Source: Phytophthora sp. 'mugwort'
Lineage: Eukaryota; Oomycota; Peronosporomycetes; Peronosporales; Peronosporaceae
Direction of reading: 5' to 3'
Length of the DNA stretch: 64,000 nt
Assembly (NCBI GenBank): GCA_033558025.1
Contig: JAUCEF010000002.1
Coordinates: 3,148,399-3,212,398, forward strand
Shown here: one piece after another, positions 52,075-62,661 of the stretch
Layout: every line of letters begins with the position of its first letter
How positions within the stretch are numbered: the first letter of the stretch is position 1
The notes under the pieces: generated by a model
The model's input: the letters and a program-made list of their open reading frames with translations, nothing else
Databases searched by the model: none
What the model was told of the DNA's origin: nothing
Program-made: the position numbers and the translations under genes

Positions 52075-53437
52075 TATGGCTCACCGCCGCAACTCCATTC
52101 CAATCTGGTGCAAGCAGGAAGTCATTTCCTGGATCGACATTGAGGGCAACGGCGTCCCGACACGCGCAGAGAAGCACTTCCGCGACCTCGGCTAAACGTC
52201 GACGGAGCTGCCATCCGCAAATGGTACCGCCACAAGGATAAGATCATGAGTGCCCAGCCGCACCAACGTCGGCTTTCTGGCGGTGGCCGCAAGCCTCTGT
52301 CCAAGAACATGGAAGACATGCTCTACAACCTCGTCATTGACAAGCGTCTGCGCAAGGAGAAAGTCACCCGGACTGGATCGCTGACTAAGCTCTGATGTGC
52401 CACGCTTCTCTCCACGTGAAGACGATTCTCCGCCACCCTTTGCCGCTTCGCAGCACTGGGTATTGAACTTCATGGCGCGGTACTCGCTCTCGTTGCAACG
52501 TCGGACCAACCTTACCACCCTCACAGACGAGACGCTAGTCGATCGTGCTGTATCCTACATGCGGTACCCACGCGAGCTGACGCCGAAAATGGATAAAGAG
52601 CCCACGGTTCTCATGAACGAGACCGCTGTGTACTTTGAGGATGTTCGTACGCAGACGGTGGACTTGTGTGGTGCGCGGCACGTGGTAGCTCGCTCAACGG
52701 GATACGCTTCGATGCGAATTACCGCAATTTTGACAGTGACGGCTAGCGGTCGGAAACTTCCCCCGGCTTTATTTTGGAAAGGCAAAGACAAACCGTCTTT
52801 TGAGAAGATCGACGGTGTGTATGTAACGTACCAGAAACAAGCTTGGGTGGACAGTGCCCTTCTCAAAACGATGGATCCACCTGCAGTTTCCTCAACTTGA
52901 TCACAGTGACGGCAAGTTCCTCGTCTGGGACTCGATGAGAGCCCACATTTCGCGTGAGGTGAGCACAAAATGTCAGCCTAGGGGCATCGACATGTGCGTC
53001 ACCCCCGGATGGCTTACGCCGTACTTACAGGCGGGGGACATTGCCATCTACCGCTCGTTTAAGGTCATCCTGTGCGGCGAGATCAACGCGTGGAAGGAAA
53101 GCGGCGACGTGCTGTACACCAGAGGAGGTAACCCAAGACCGCCTGCTGTTGCTACTGTGTGTGGGTGGATAAGGCTGGCGTGGCGGGCTACGGACAGCGA
53201 GACTGTGATGAGCTCGATTACGGCGGCAGGTTTCCCGAGAACCCGTACGATTGGTTCAGTGCACGTCATGGCGTGTACGGTGAGCGGTTCTTGGAAAGCT
53301 GGGCGAAACCAGATGCTGAGAGCGAGGCTTTAACTTCGGCGAGATCGATGATGCTCTCGATGAGGTCACCACTTCGCACGAGGAATAGAGACCCGATGCT
53401 CTCTTTGGTCGAGGTCACCATTTTGGTTGAGGAATAG
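52075..53437 (+). pseudogene. Pogo-like (DDE_1) transposase, nearly full length
   Basis: The N-terminal HTH region is split over two frames (52077-52195 with MAHRRNSIPIWCKQEVISW, then 52196-52395 with AIRKWYRHKDKIMSAQ and GGGRKPLSKNMEDML). The core frame 52397-52900 has VLMNETAVYFED, where family members have Asp in place of this Asn, and LPPALFWKGKDKPSF. After one frame change near 52870, 52854-53333 gives FLVWDSMRAHIS with the second Asp and GWLTPYLQAGDIAIYRSFK with the third, then GGNPRPPAV. It is a sister of the relic at 45798-46522. The frameshifts and the missing first Asp indicate an inactive copy. Confidence 0.75.
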
Positions 53438-54599
53438 TAATCCTACCCAAATAAAAGACCCTTTTCGTGATTGCATAAATTTGGCCCGCTTCTAATAAAT
53501 AGAATACCGGACAGTACTTGGGCATTTCCTTAAAACTAAGTTTACCTTTTTACGGGTAATTCCTTTGCTGGATACGTAAAATCTGTTAATACGCACAGAA
53601 TAAACATATAAAAAGTACAAACACTTAAACGTTTCTAATCGTACTGTCATTTCCAGCACTGACCTCACCGCCTGAATTCACGGCCTCATCGCCTAAATTT
53701 ACGGCTTTCAGCATTTCCAATGCAGTCTTATTCATGGTCCCCAATTCCTACCATGTTGATCAATCGTGAAGCGACCGACTGTACAATTACAACATCGTGA
53801 TCCCAGATATATTTGCTGTATTAGCCTAAAGGGTCTAGATTTTTCTGTTTAAACATTGTTTACGACAATCCACTGGATTTGTTTGGAATTCTGTTCTGTG
53901 ACGAAAGTGTGTTTTGCTATTGTCCTTATGCAGCTCGGGTTAACCGACCTACCGATATCTACTCATTCGCCAAAATCTGAGTGCTTATATTTGCTGCCCA
54001 GCGAAGCGAGGCTCCCACCCATTGACTGAAAAGCCTTTTCTGATGCCGTGTGAAGCGAAAAGCGGCCTCCCATTAGCTACAATTGATGCATGTAGTTATC
54101 GTATAATACATATTTAATCCGATTACATCTTACACCCGACAAACCGAATCAGCAAACTAAATTGCGATACAGTGAGCACCCAAGAATACATATTTCATCC
54201 GACCGTGTACCGCAGGACGCGCCAATAGCCACTGAGACGGGAATGTTATCATCCCGAAGAGCTCGAACCCAGAGCACGATCTCACCCTCGGCTTGCGCAG
54301 AGAGGATAGTGCTGTGGTGGTACCGGCCCTTACTTAATGTTATCTATTTGTTTCTCCCACAAATTCACAGCCTTGCGCTTGGTATCTAGTTGTTTGCCGT
54401 CTGTATCTGGGTAATATTTAACGAGCGTTCCCGACATGTATTGGGGGGCCTTGTAAAAGTTGATAATAGCCAGCTTGATTTTGAGTATTCAAAGCGCGTT
54501 CGAGCTGTCGCGGTTGCGCTCATTTTCCTCCCGGTGAACGCTGTCGACTGGGCCCCGACCAGCCACCCCGTCGTGTTTTGGTCGAGTAATGGTTGACAG
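53438..54599. other. Intergenic, no gene recognised
   Basis: AT-rich in the first half. Short frames only; no domain or clear terminal repeat seen. Confidence 0.5.
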
Positions 54600-55005
54600 C
54601 AAATACTGACTGGGATGTTGAATACTACTGGAAGTCGCAGATTAGCTGCAACTTCCTCGGTCTATACTTTCAGCAAGCTGTAACTTCCGTCGAGGCTTTA
54701 TACGACGACAAGCCCTATGATTTCAACGCGACACCCACAAAGGACAGAGTTCACCGCCAGATGCCGTGATAATTGTCGCTGACCTCAATAAGTAAGTGAT
54801 CACGACGATGCGCGAGCTCGGAGTTGAGCGCGTATTCAATGCCTACCAGACTGCAGTGTTCTTTGAGTACGTCCAGAAGGCTACCTTTCCAACTACATAC
54901 TGCAAATATGGGGAGGGGGGGATAAATATCGCGTCAGTGGCATGCTACAAAGTAGCGGCCTTTCATCGTGGTTATGGTATCCCGATCAATGGTGCCCAGC
55001 GCTAA
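54600..55005 (+). pseudogene. Pogo-like transposase fragment
   Basis: The frame 54796-55005 reads LGVERVFNAYQTAVFFEYV, the block around the first catalytic Asp of a DDE_1 transposase (NADQTAVFFE in relatives; here the Asp is replaced by Tyr). Upstream broken frames give no further block. A small remnant only. Confidence 0.5.
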
Positions 55006-55429
55006 CGACGAAACAATCGGTCTGTGCCAAGGATTTGTATCCATGTTTGGAGAAATAAAATACCTTAACAAAGGTCGACAGCAATGAGGACGCGTTGTTG
55101 CGTTTTTTTAGCGGCGGTGATTTTTCTCCGATCGACCTTTCAGGATGTCAAGAAAACCAGCTGGTTGGCTATGCGGTAAAGTCCATCGTTCGTACCTTAA
55201 ACCCTGTCAAGCTACATAATTCTTTTGTTTTAGTCGCAGCCCTTCAGGCATTTCAGCCTATAATAATAACCTATTTGACCTACGAATATAATAATCTACT
55301 ACAGTATTCCTATTATAACCTATTACAGTATTCCTATTAATATATTCTAGAATAGAGGTCGTCGTTTTTTTCTTCTTGAGCAAATCGGAGTCAAAAATAG
55401 CTTTGCCGACTGGAAAAGCAACATTTCAA
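55006..55429. other. AT-rich interval with a short duplication
   Basis: Contains two tandem copies of an ACAGTATTCCTATTA-type unit at about 55300-55340. No gene recognised. Confidence 0.5.
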
Positions 55430-56280
55430 CTCCAGCTGTCGACACCGCGGATGGCGTTGAGCAAGATGCGCCAAGCCAAGAAAGCTCACTGTGAAGACCA
55501 TGAGGCGGCCCAAGCAGTCACATTCGTGAAGGCTGCTCGTGGTAGAGCTCTTTCGGTAAAAGAAAAATTGGATATTCTCGCTCTCCATGCCAGCTTTCGG
55601 GCAGATCACGCTGTAATACCAAGAAAAGAGTCTGTTACGAGCACAATCGCTCGGCTGCTTGGACGCTCCAACAATACAGTTGCTGAAGTCTGGGGTACTT
55701 TTCGTACGCATGAAACTGTTCTTGTACCCGCTCCGCCTGGATATCGTGGCGACCACATCGCGCGTCTGCCCAGATCAGTACCATGGACAATGCAGTCCGT
55801 GTTTTCATACGTAGCCAGTGCGAGACGAGGAAGAGAACAACAGCGAAGGATGTTATGCATTTCTATCTGAGACAGATTATATTGTACTTGATACTGCCTG
55901 TCACGAAAGCACGAAATTCTGCACAGCGTACCATGCAGCGTTTCTTGGTGAAAAATAGATACATTCGCGGTGCCCACAAGGGCAAGATTTTACGGCTATC
56001 TCCAGCGAAAAAATGATGTCCCTAGAGCTGAGTACGTACAGCTAATGACTAGCGACGAGGACGCTTCTCGACGGATTGTTTACATGGACGAAAGCTACAT
56101 CCATCAGCATTACGCCCGACACAACGATTCACTAGTCGACACAACAAATGACAAATACGTCAAAGAAAGGGCAAGGGCAGGCGCTTGCACTTTATCGCAG
56201 CTGTCCTTGATAAGGAACGCAGCGTCAGCGATGACGAGCGCACCTCGTAAGGTTGGGTGCTATATCGACATGAGTCAGAG
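55430..56280 (+). pseudogene. Tc1/mariner-like transposase relic, N-terminal half
   Basis: The frame 55376-55870 contains RALSVKEKLDILALHASF, an HTH-like start, and STIARLLGRSNNTVAEVW, a second HTH. Broken frames follow, then 55970-56280 gives a YLQRKN piece and RRIVYMDESYIHQHYARHND with the first catalytic Asp, followed by GACTLSQLSLI. The remaining catalytic blocks are absent because a Ty3/gypsy fragment begins at about 56290 in the same frame. One or more frame changes lie between 55870 and 55970. Confidence 0.65.
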
Positions 56281-56289
56281 CCAAGAGTG

Positions 56290-58080
56290 TGTGTGGGAAT
56301 TGGTGAGAACGTGTACGTCACGAATGGGAGGCGAGATCGCGATGGCGGCAGACCAGGAAGGACATACCGAGCTGGAGTCGGATCTTAGATGGCCCGATTC
56401 GTCGGCTGAGGCAGATCAGATATCGCCCAAGGGTGTATCGGATGGCGAGAAGGGTCAACACGTAGCTGGTTCACCGGGCCTGGCTGAATATCGGACGCGG
56501 AATCGCATAGATCAACCCAGTCAGAATGACTCCAATCGCGGTAGCTATGGCGATCTGGTCGGACCCGACTTGAACTACCATCACGAAGGAGGAAATAGGA
56601 GGGCGGAAGACGTGGACCGAGAGTTAGCGGTTTTGCCCGAGGTCGAGATTGCTACGACGGAAGAGGTGACGATCGAGGATATTCAAGTGAGAGATCCAAA
56701 GTATAATACCCCGAAGAGATCGGCCGACTTCAACAGATGATCTGGAAGTGACGGCATCTCGTAATCGGCAAGGACAACGCGTTGCCCCCAGCTGCCAGGG
56801 GCGTTGTATGCGATATCGACGGAGGTGGTGCGAAGCCCGTGGCGCAGCGAGTATGGAAGTTGGCGCCGCGCTTCAGGGAAAAGGTATCGGATCTGATCAA
56901 GGGACTGTTAGCAGCCAAGTTCATCCAGCATTCGACTTCTTCGTGGGCATCTCCGATCGTGATCATCATTAAGAAGAACGGAGTGGATATACGGCTGTGC
57001 ATCGACTACCGGTTGGTAACGATCTCACACAACTAATAGTCTACCCGATGCCACTGATTAACGATCTGTTGGAAGATCGGGACAAAGTGCTATGGTATTG
57101 TTCATTAAACATGGCGAGTGGATTCTGGGTGGTCCCGATGACCGATCGATCTCGCGCGATCTCGGCCTTCATCACCCCGTTCGGGCTATTCGAATGGAAC
57201 AGGATGCCATCGGACTCAAGAACGCGCCAGAGATTTATCAATGGCTGGTGGACAATGCTTTTTATGGATTCATGAAGATCTCGAAATCCGAACCTACGGA
57301 GTGACGCACGGATGTGTTTGACGCAGGAGAACCTGAAGATCCCGGCAAACCTTCAGTTCTAGGACGTAGATCATATATCGACGACATCCTAATCACTGCC
57401 GGGACTTGGGAAATTAACTATGCGATCGAGTGGAACGCTTACTGAGATGCCTGTGACAGATGGAACTTGTCGATCAGTGTCATCAAGAGTTTCTGGGGAC
57501 TAAGAAAAGTGGATTCCCTAGGGCATCAATTCTCGATCGGAGGCCTGGGGGGCACATCCGAAGGACGTGAACGGGTTAACCGACTTGCCTTTCCCGGAAT
57601 CGCTCAGATCGATGCAATCGTTCCTAGGCATTGTAGCCGATTCATTGAAGACTATGCATTTTATGCAGCAGTCCTGTATGAGCTACGTGAAGTGGATTTT
57701 AACGAGCTGAGGAAACGTCAAGATCTCCGTCAGGCTCTCGGGGAAATTTCCCCCCAATCTCGATTTGGACGTTCCAGATCCAGACAGATCCGGCTATCCT
57801 CTACCCGATCAACCGAAGACAGTCCTGAGTGCAGCAGACGAGGAGTGGATTCAGGCGTCCAAATCTTTTAACAAACTGAAAGAGAAGATCGCCGTTACTC
57901 TCGTGGTCGAGGAGTGTACCAAGGGAGAAGACGAGACCTTATGGGCGATCGCGGCCAGTATTACACTTGGTCCAAGGTGGACGAGGCATTGAGCGCGATC
58001 GTACCCAGGAAGGAGCCATGCCGTCAGATCCAAGTACCGATCCCAGTGATAGGCGCGGACGAAGAGCTGATTGTGTTGAG
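56290..58080 (+). pseudogene. Ty3/gypsy pol fragment (RT), cut off by telomeric repeat
   Basis: Broken frames give an acidic leader (LPEVEIATTEEVTIEDI), then the RT start VWKLAPRFREKVSDLIKGLL, SWASPIVIIIKKNGVDIRLC, IDYR, a SLNMASGFWVVPMTDRSR block, FGLFEWNRMP, GLKNAPEIYQWLVD and the catalytic SYIDDILIT. After these come the thumb (SLGHQFSIGG) and SRFIEDYAFYAAVLYELREV. Only the start of the next domain is present when TTTTTTAGGGTTTAGGG begins at about 58081. Several stops and frame changes show it was already decaying. The sharp junction suggests a chromosome break in this element healed by telomere addition, which is inference. Confidence 0.75.
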
Positions 58081-60227
58081 TTTTTTAGGGTTTAGGGTTT
58101 TGACACGAACGAAGGCGAAGCCGGAGTGAGTGAAACGCGAGGCAGCGCGAAGCAGTGGCGAGCGGTTTGTGTCTTGAGACTGAGGCTTGACGCGACAAAA
58201 ACAGTTGTATTTGGTTGTCCAAAGGGTCGGGAGGTCGGCCTCTCCGGTGGTCCTTTCGCTTAGGCTTCTTCAGTGGACGGCAAATTGAGAAGTGAGCGTC
58301 CAGCTGAAGCTGTTCTGCTACTGCTAGCTACTCACTACACATGCAAGATTCATGCATCTTGGTTTCTCGAATCTTCAACTTGCGTGCGTGGGTGCCCTTG
58401 AATCTTCGAGAAGTGGGTGAGGGTTCAAACTAGATTTGTTGGGTGAATGTACCCCGAAAATCCAGTTCTGTACCCAGAGAATCCAATTGTGTACCCAGAG
58501 GAATCCAGCTGGGAATTTTCGCAGTGCGAATCTTCAACCGTGTAGAATTTTCCCGCTGAGAATCTTCAACATCACGGATGCTGGTTGTGACGCGCCACCG
58601 TGTCAAAGGGTTTAGGGTTTTAGGGTTTAGGGTTGTGACACGAACGAAGGCGAAGCCGGAGTGAGTGAAACGCGAGGCAGCGCGAAGCAGTGGCGAGCGG
58701 TTTGTGTCTTGAGACTGAGGCTTGACGCGACAAAAACAGTTGTATTTGGTTGTCCAAAGGGTCGGGAGGTCGGCCTCTCCGGTGGTCCTTTCGCTTAGGC
58801 TTCTTCAGTGGACGGCAAATTGAGAAGTGAGCGTCCAGCTGAAGCTGTTCTGCTACTGCTAGCTACTCACTACACATGCAAGATTCATGCATCTTGGTTT
58901 CTCGAATCTTCAACTTGCGTGCGTGGGTGCCCTTGAATCTTCGAGAAGTGGGTGAGGGTTCAAACTAGATTTGTTGGGTGAATGTACCCCGAAAATCCAG
59001 TTCTGTACCCAGAGAATCCAATTGTGTACCCAGAGGAATCCAGCTGGGAATTTTCGCAGTGCGAATCTTCAACCGTGTAGAATTTTCCCGCTGAGAATCT
59101 TCAACATCACGGATGCTGGTTGTGACGCGCCACCGTGTCAAAGGGTTTAGGGTTTTAGGGTTTAGGGTTGTGACACGAACGAAGGCGAAGCCGGAGTGAG
59201 TGAAACGCGAGGCAGCGCGAAGCAGTGGCGAGCGGTTTGTGTCTTGAGACTGAGGCTTGACGCGACAAAAACAGTTGTATTTGGTTGTCCAAAGGGTCGG
59301 GAGGTCGGCCTCTCCGGTGGTCCTTTCGCTTAGGCTTCTTCAGTGAACGGCAAATTGAGAAGTGAGCGTCCAGCTGAAGCTGTTCTGCTACTGCTAGCTA
59401 CTCACTACACATGCAAAATTCATGCATCTTGGGTTTCTCGAATCTTCAACTTGCGTGCGTGGGTGCACTTGAATCTTCGAGAAGTGCGTGTGGGTTCAAA
59501 CTAGATTTGTTGGGTGAATGTACCCCGAAAATCCAGTTCTGTACCCAGAGAATCCAATTGTGTACCCAGAGGAATCCAGCTGGGAATTTTCGCAGTGCGA
59601 ATCTTCAACCGTGTAGAATTTTCCCGCTGAGAATCTTCAACATCACGGATGCTGGTTGTGACGCGCCACCGTGTCAAAGGGTTTAGGGTTTTAGGGTTTA
59701 GGGTTGTGACACGAACGAAGGCGAAGCCGGAGTGAGTGAAACGCGAGGCAGCGCGAAGCAGTGGCGAGCGGTTTGTGTCTTGAGACTGAGGCTTGACGCG
59801 ACAAAAACAGTTGTATTTGGTTGTCCAAAGGGTCGGGAGGTCGGCCTCTCCGGTGGTCCTTTCGCTTAGGCTTCTTCAGTGAACGGCAAATTGAGAAGTG
59901 AGCGTCCAGCTGAAGCTGTTCTGCTACTGCTAGCTACTCACTACACATGCAAAATTCATGCATCTTGGGTTTCTCGAATCTTCAACTTGCGTGCGTGGGT
60001 GCACTTGAATCTTCGAGAAGTGCGTGTGGGTTCAAACTAGATTTGTTGGGTGAATGTACCCCGAAAATCCAGTTCTGTACCCAGAGAATCCAATTGTGTA
60101 CCCAGAGAATCCAGCTGGGAATTTTCGCAGTGCGAATCTTCAACCGTGTAGAATTTTCCCGCTGAGAATCTTCAACATTACGGATGCTGGTTGTGACGCG
60201 CCACCGTGTCAAAGGGTTTAGGGTTTA
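58081..60227. repeat. Four subtelomeric units separated by telomeric tracts
   Basis: Units of 507-508 bp lie at 58101-58607, 58636-59142, 59171-59678 and 59707-60213. Each starts TGACACGAACGAAGGCGAAG and ends ACCGTGTCAAA, giving a 535-536 bp period. The spacers are 28 bp of GGGTTTAGGGTTTTAGGG-type sequence. Units 1 and 2 agree at sites where 3 and 4 differ together (for example GTGGACGGC versus GTGAACGGC, and GGGTGCCCTTG versus GGGTGCACTTG). Unit 4 lacks one G of the GAGGAATCC site. Inside each unit, GTACCCAGAG-AATCCA and GAATCTTCAAC motifs recur. No credible gene is encoded; the ORFs that appear are repeat translations. Confidence 0.95.
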
Positions 60228-61802
60228 CCCCCCGTCCTCTGTACAGACCGATCGCTTTCGCTTTCTTGATCGAAGTGCGAGGCGGTCTGCAGGAGACGGG
60301 GAGAATGTCGGTGGTAGTCTTGTTGGGCACAGCTTGCGCTTGAGAGTCGGAGGCTTCAGATAGCACAGGCTGACTTGGTCGATCCCGAATTTCTTTGTTT
60401 CGGTTTCGAGTGCTTGGACGTCAAGGAGTCTCTTCAGTTCCGCGCCGGACGGTCCATTCGGATCGTAGGGAACTTTAAAGAAGACCTTGGATGTCCGCGG
60501 CCTTGGTGCTCTTGTTTCCTCCAGCGCAGCTCGGAAGATTGGTAGCAGTTTGGTGGATCGATAGCCACGACTTTGCAGTCGTTGCAGAAGCAGATTAACG
60601 ACCGACTTGAAGTCGTTCGCGTCTGGGTTCTGCATTGCGTACTTCTTCACGAGTCCGTAGATCAACCCTTTGAGCACGCCAGGCGGATGTGCGCTGGCAG
60701 CTGGAAGGTAGAGGTACAGATTTAGCGCTTTTTGGTGCGTCTTGGTTCGAAGTCCGTTTTCGGTCTTGATGATCCAGAGATCGAGAAACGGCGCTTCGGT
60801 CAGACTCTGTTCGTGTGTGAACTTGAGTCTTGACAGACGCGTGAACTTGGCGAAGAACCTTTGGAGTGCAAAAGGATCTTCCGTTCTTGGGCGCCAGATG
60901 ATCAATCCATCATCGATATATCGACGGAAGTACACGAGGGATTCTTGGAACTCTGGTGTCAGCTGGCTCTCAAAGTGCGCAAGGTACAGTGAGGCAAAAG
61001 CTGGTGCAACCGGAGTACCCATTGCGGTACCTGTGATTTGGTGCCACATCGTGTCGCCGAACTGGAAGTAGTTGAACCTCAGAATGAGGTGTAGTCCTTC
61101 CAGGATGGCAGTCTTCCATCGATGATCGTTGAGGATCCTTGCAAACGTATCGAGTGCGCAGTCGATCGGTATACTCGTGTATAGCGAAACGACATCGAAC
61201 GTGAGGATCTGATCTTGCGGCGTGACTTGGAGGGCGGCGAGATCGGTCAGGAGCTGATCCGAGTTCTTGAGATATGACGCAGAGGCTTTCAGCAGTGGCT
61301 GGAGTTGGTAGTCGAGCCACTTGGAGAGTCCGAGGAGCACTCCATTAGCGTTTGAGACGATTGGTCTCGGTGCTAACTGAGGCTTGTGTATCTTCGCTAG
61401 TGCGTAGAACACATTCAGCGATCTTGCGTCAATCTTGTGGGTGATGATCGCCGTATCCTTCCAGTCCACATCGTAGCCGTATCGCTGAAACATGCGTTCG
61501 TAGTACTTCCTGACGGTACTCTTCAGCAGTCTCAGGATGCCATCTGGGGGCGCTTGGATGTTCCGGTACGTCGTAGTGTCTTGGAGATGAACAAGGCAGA
61601 AGTCGACGTATTGGGTTGATGTCATGACTGCTGGGCCGAGGTTTTTGTCGGTCAGCAGAACCTTGAGATCGTGCCGGAACATCAGGGTCTTGAGCAAGTC
61701 CCGTTGGGTCTTGGTCATGTTGAAGTGTCGCTTCGAGACCAATGTTGTAACTTGAAGACGTTGTTCGATGGTCTGAAGTATTGCTTCAATCGCAGGGGAC
61801 AT
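60225..61802 (-). CDS. Penelope-like reverse transcriptase
   Basis: A 525-residue frame from the ATG at 61802. Blocks in order: LLTDKNLGPAV (about 49-59), ALAKIHKPQLAPRPIVS (134-150), FDVVSLYTSIP (202-212) with the first catalytic Asp, GTAMGTPVAPAFASLYLA (258-275), RRYIDDGLIIW (293-303) with the catalytic DD pair, then a thumb with FLDLWI. These are Penelope-type RT signatures, including the KIHKP and TDKNLG patterns, distinct from LINE RTs. About 225 residues follow the YIDD motif, ending in a basic tail (RLALRSRKRKRSV). No GIY-YIG motif is present. The stop TAA at 60227-60225 is contributed by the complement of the adjoining telomeric repeat. The core frame has no internal stop, so this copy may be recent. 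Confidence 0.85.
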   Translation of the reverse strand: MSPAIEAILQTIEQRLQVTTLVSKRHFNMTKTQRDLLKTLMFRHDLKVLLTDKNLGPAVMTSTQYVDFCLVHLQDTTTYRNIQAPPDGILRLLKSTVRKYYERMFQRYGYDVDWKDTAIITHKIDARSLNVFYALAKIHKPQLAPRPIVSNANGVLLGLSKWLDYQLQPLLKASASYLKNSDQLLTDLAALQVTPQDQILTFDVVSLYTSIPIDCALDTFARILNDHRWKTAILEGLHLILRFNYFQFGDTMWHQITGTAMGTPVAPAFASLYLAHFESQLTPEFQESLVYFRRYIDDGLIIWRPRTEDPFALQRFFAKFTRLSRLKFTHEQSLTEAPFLDLWIIKTENGLRTKTHQKALNLYLYLPAASAHPPGVLKGLIYGLVKKYAMQNPDANDFKSVVNLLLQRLQSRGYRSTKLLPIFRAALEETRAPRPRTSKVFFKVPYDPNGPSGAELKRLLDVQALETETKKFGIDQVSLCYLKPPTLKRKLCPTRLPPTFSPSPADRLALRSRKRKRSVCTEDGG

Positions 61803-62062
61803 GGTGGTGGCTGAAACGCTTCGTTCTTCACGTAGATTGAGCTCTTCGTGAACGCTTTGTTGTCGTTCTTCCGGAATAGGTACCGGAGTCGAAACGATCG
61901 AACAAAGTCTGGTAGCCGTTCAAGGAGATCGGTGGTCGAGAGTCGGCGCGGTGTGGGACAGAAATTGAGGTTCAGTCCTAGCAGTCGCTTGAGGGTGGCA
62001 GGTAAATCAGCAGGTGGAGACATCAGGTCGTGGAAGGCGAGATTCGAGATTTCGTTGTCCAC
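61803..62062 (-). CDS. N-terminal segment of the Penelope ORF2, in a different frame from the RT core
   Basis: A minus frame (listed limits: from a GTG at 62062; it stays open further upstream, overlapping the end of ORF1) reads LMSPPADLPATLKRLLGLNL, then FCPTPRRLSTTDLLERL and RKNDNKAFTKSSIYVKNEAF. The K-x-Y-x-KN-x-x-F-x-PP ending is what Penelope RTs have just before the helix that starts the RT frame (AIEAILQTIEQ). The RT frame begins one register away near 61790-61815, so joining needs a one-base shift. This could be a mutation, a sequencing error or programmed frameshifting. The first ATG in this frame is 14 codons after the GTG. Confidence 0.6.
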
Positions 62063-62142
62063 TTCTTGAACGCTCCGGAGCGCGAAGATAGCAAGAGCGT
62101 TCTTGAATGTCGGGCGGTCGGGATGGAATTGGAATTCGTTCC

Positions 62143-62661
62143 TTAATTGCCGGACTTCCGCTGGGATCTTGGCTTCGCGTTTGGCTTGCCTTGCTGTTTT
62201 CCGCTGCTGTTTTTGGTGGAGTTGTTGGAGTTTCTTCCGGGCCGTTGTCCTCGGGCTCTTTCTCCACCGCCTCGACCTCGTTGTTGCGACGTTTGCTTGG
62301 TCGCTTGGAGCGTTTTGTTCGGCTTCGCGCCATCCCGCGCTCCAGATCGGTTGGCACTGGCGTTTAACGCCGCACGAAGTTGGTTGATCTCCTTGTTGAG
62401 CGAGCTTGTCTTCTTTGCAACCTCTTGTTTCACAAGAGCAGCTACGAGAACTTCATTTGAAGTCTCGAGTTCCATAGCGTCTGCCGAAGCTCGTTGGGCT
62501 TGACGTTCAGCTTGGCGCTGCTCTCGAAGAGTAGTTGCCAACAAGTCCTCGTAGTCGATCCTGTCAAGCGTGTTGTTTAGGAATCCGACTGAGAGGTTCA
62601 AGTCGCCGATTATTGCATGCAGTAATGCCGGGGATTCGAAGACAATTGTCTTCGTGTTGGT
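62143..62661 (-). CDS. Penelope-like ORF1 (coiled coil and basic, gag-like), 5'-truncated
   Basis: A minus-strand frame of about 170 codons. It holds an amphipathic coiled coil (LLATTLREQRQAERQAQRAS, then ALVKQEVAKKTSSLNKEINQ) and a basic Gly/Arg/Asn-rich C-terminus (RGRGGGERARGQRPGRNSNN) before the stop at 62145-62143. Athena-type elements carry a similar first ORF. The frame contains no ATG before MELETS (about 62 codons in from the junction) and stays open through the telomeric junction at 62662 into the neighbouring unit. The simplest reading is that the 5' end of the element was lost before the telomere was rebuilt. Confidence 0.6.
   Translation of the reverse strand, partial: TNTKTIVFESPALLHAIIGDLNLSVGFLNNTLDRIDYEDLLATTLREQRQAERQAQRASADAMELETSNEVLVAALVKQEVAKKTSSLNKEINQLRAALNASANRSGARDGAKPNKTLQATKQTSQQRGRGGGERARGQRPGRNSNNSTKNSSGKQQGKPNAKPRSQRKSGN
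62637..62654. repeat. 18-bp perfect palindrome at the retroelement's 5' edge
   Basis: CGAAGACAATTGTCTTCG is self-complementary over 18 bases and lies 8 bp inside the telomeric junction. Confidence 0.9.

Noticed and set aside
59411..60212. Repeated 72-91 codon frames starting MQNSCILGFS in subtelomeric units 3 and 4
   Set aside because: They arise from the repeated unit itself; units 1 and 2 lose the start, and the sequence is full of short internal repeats.
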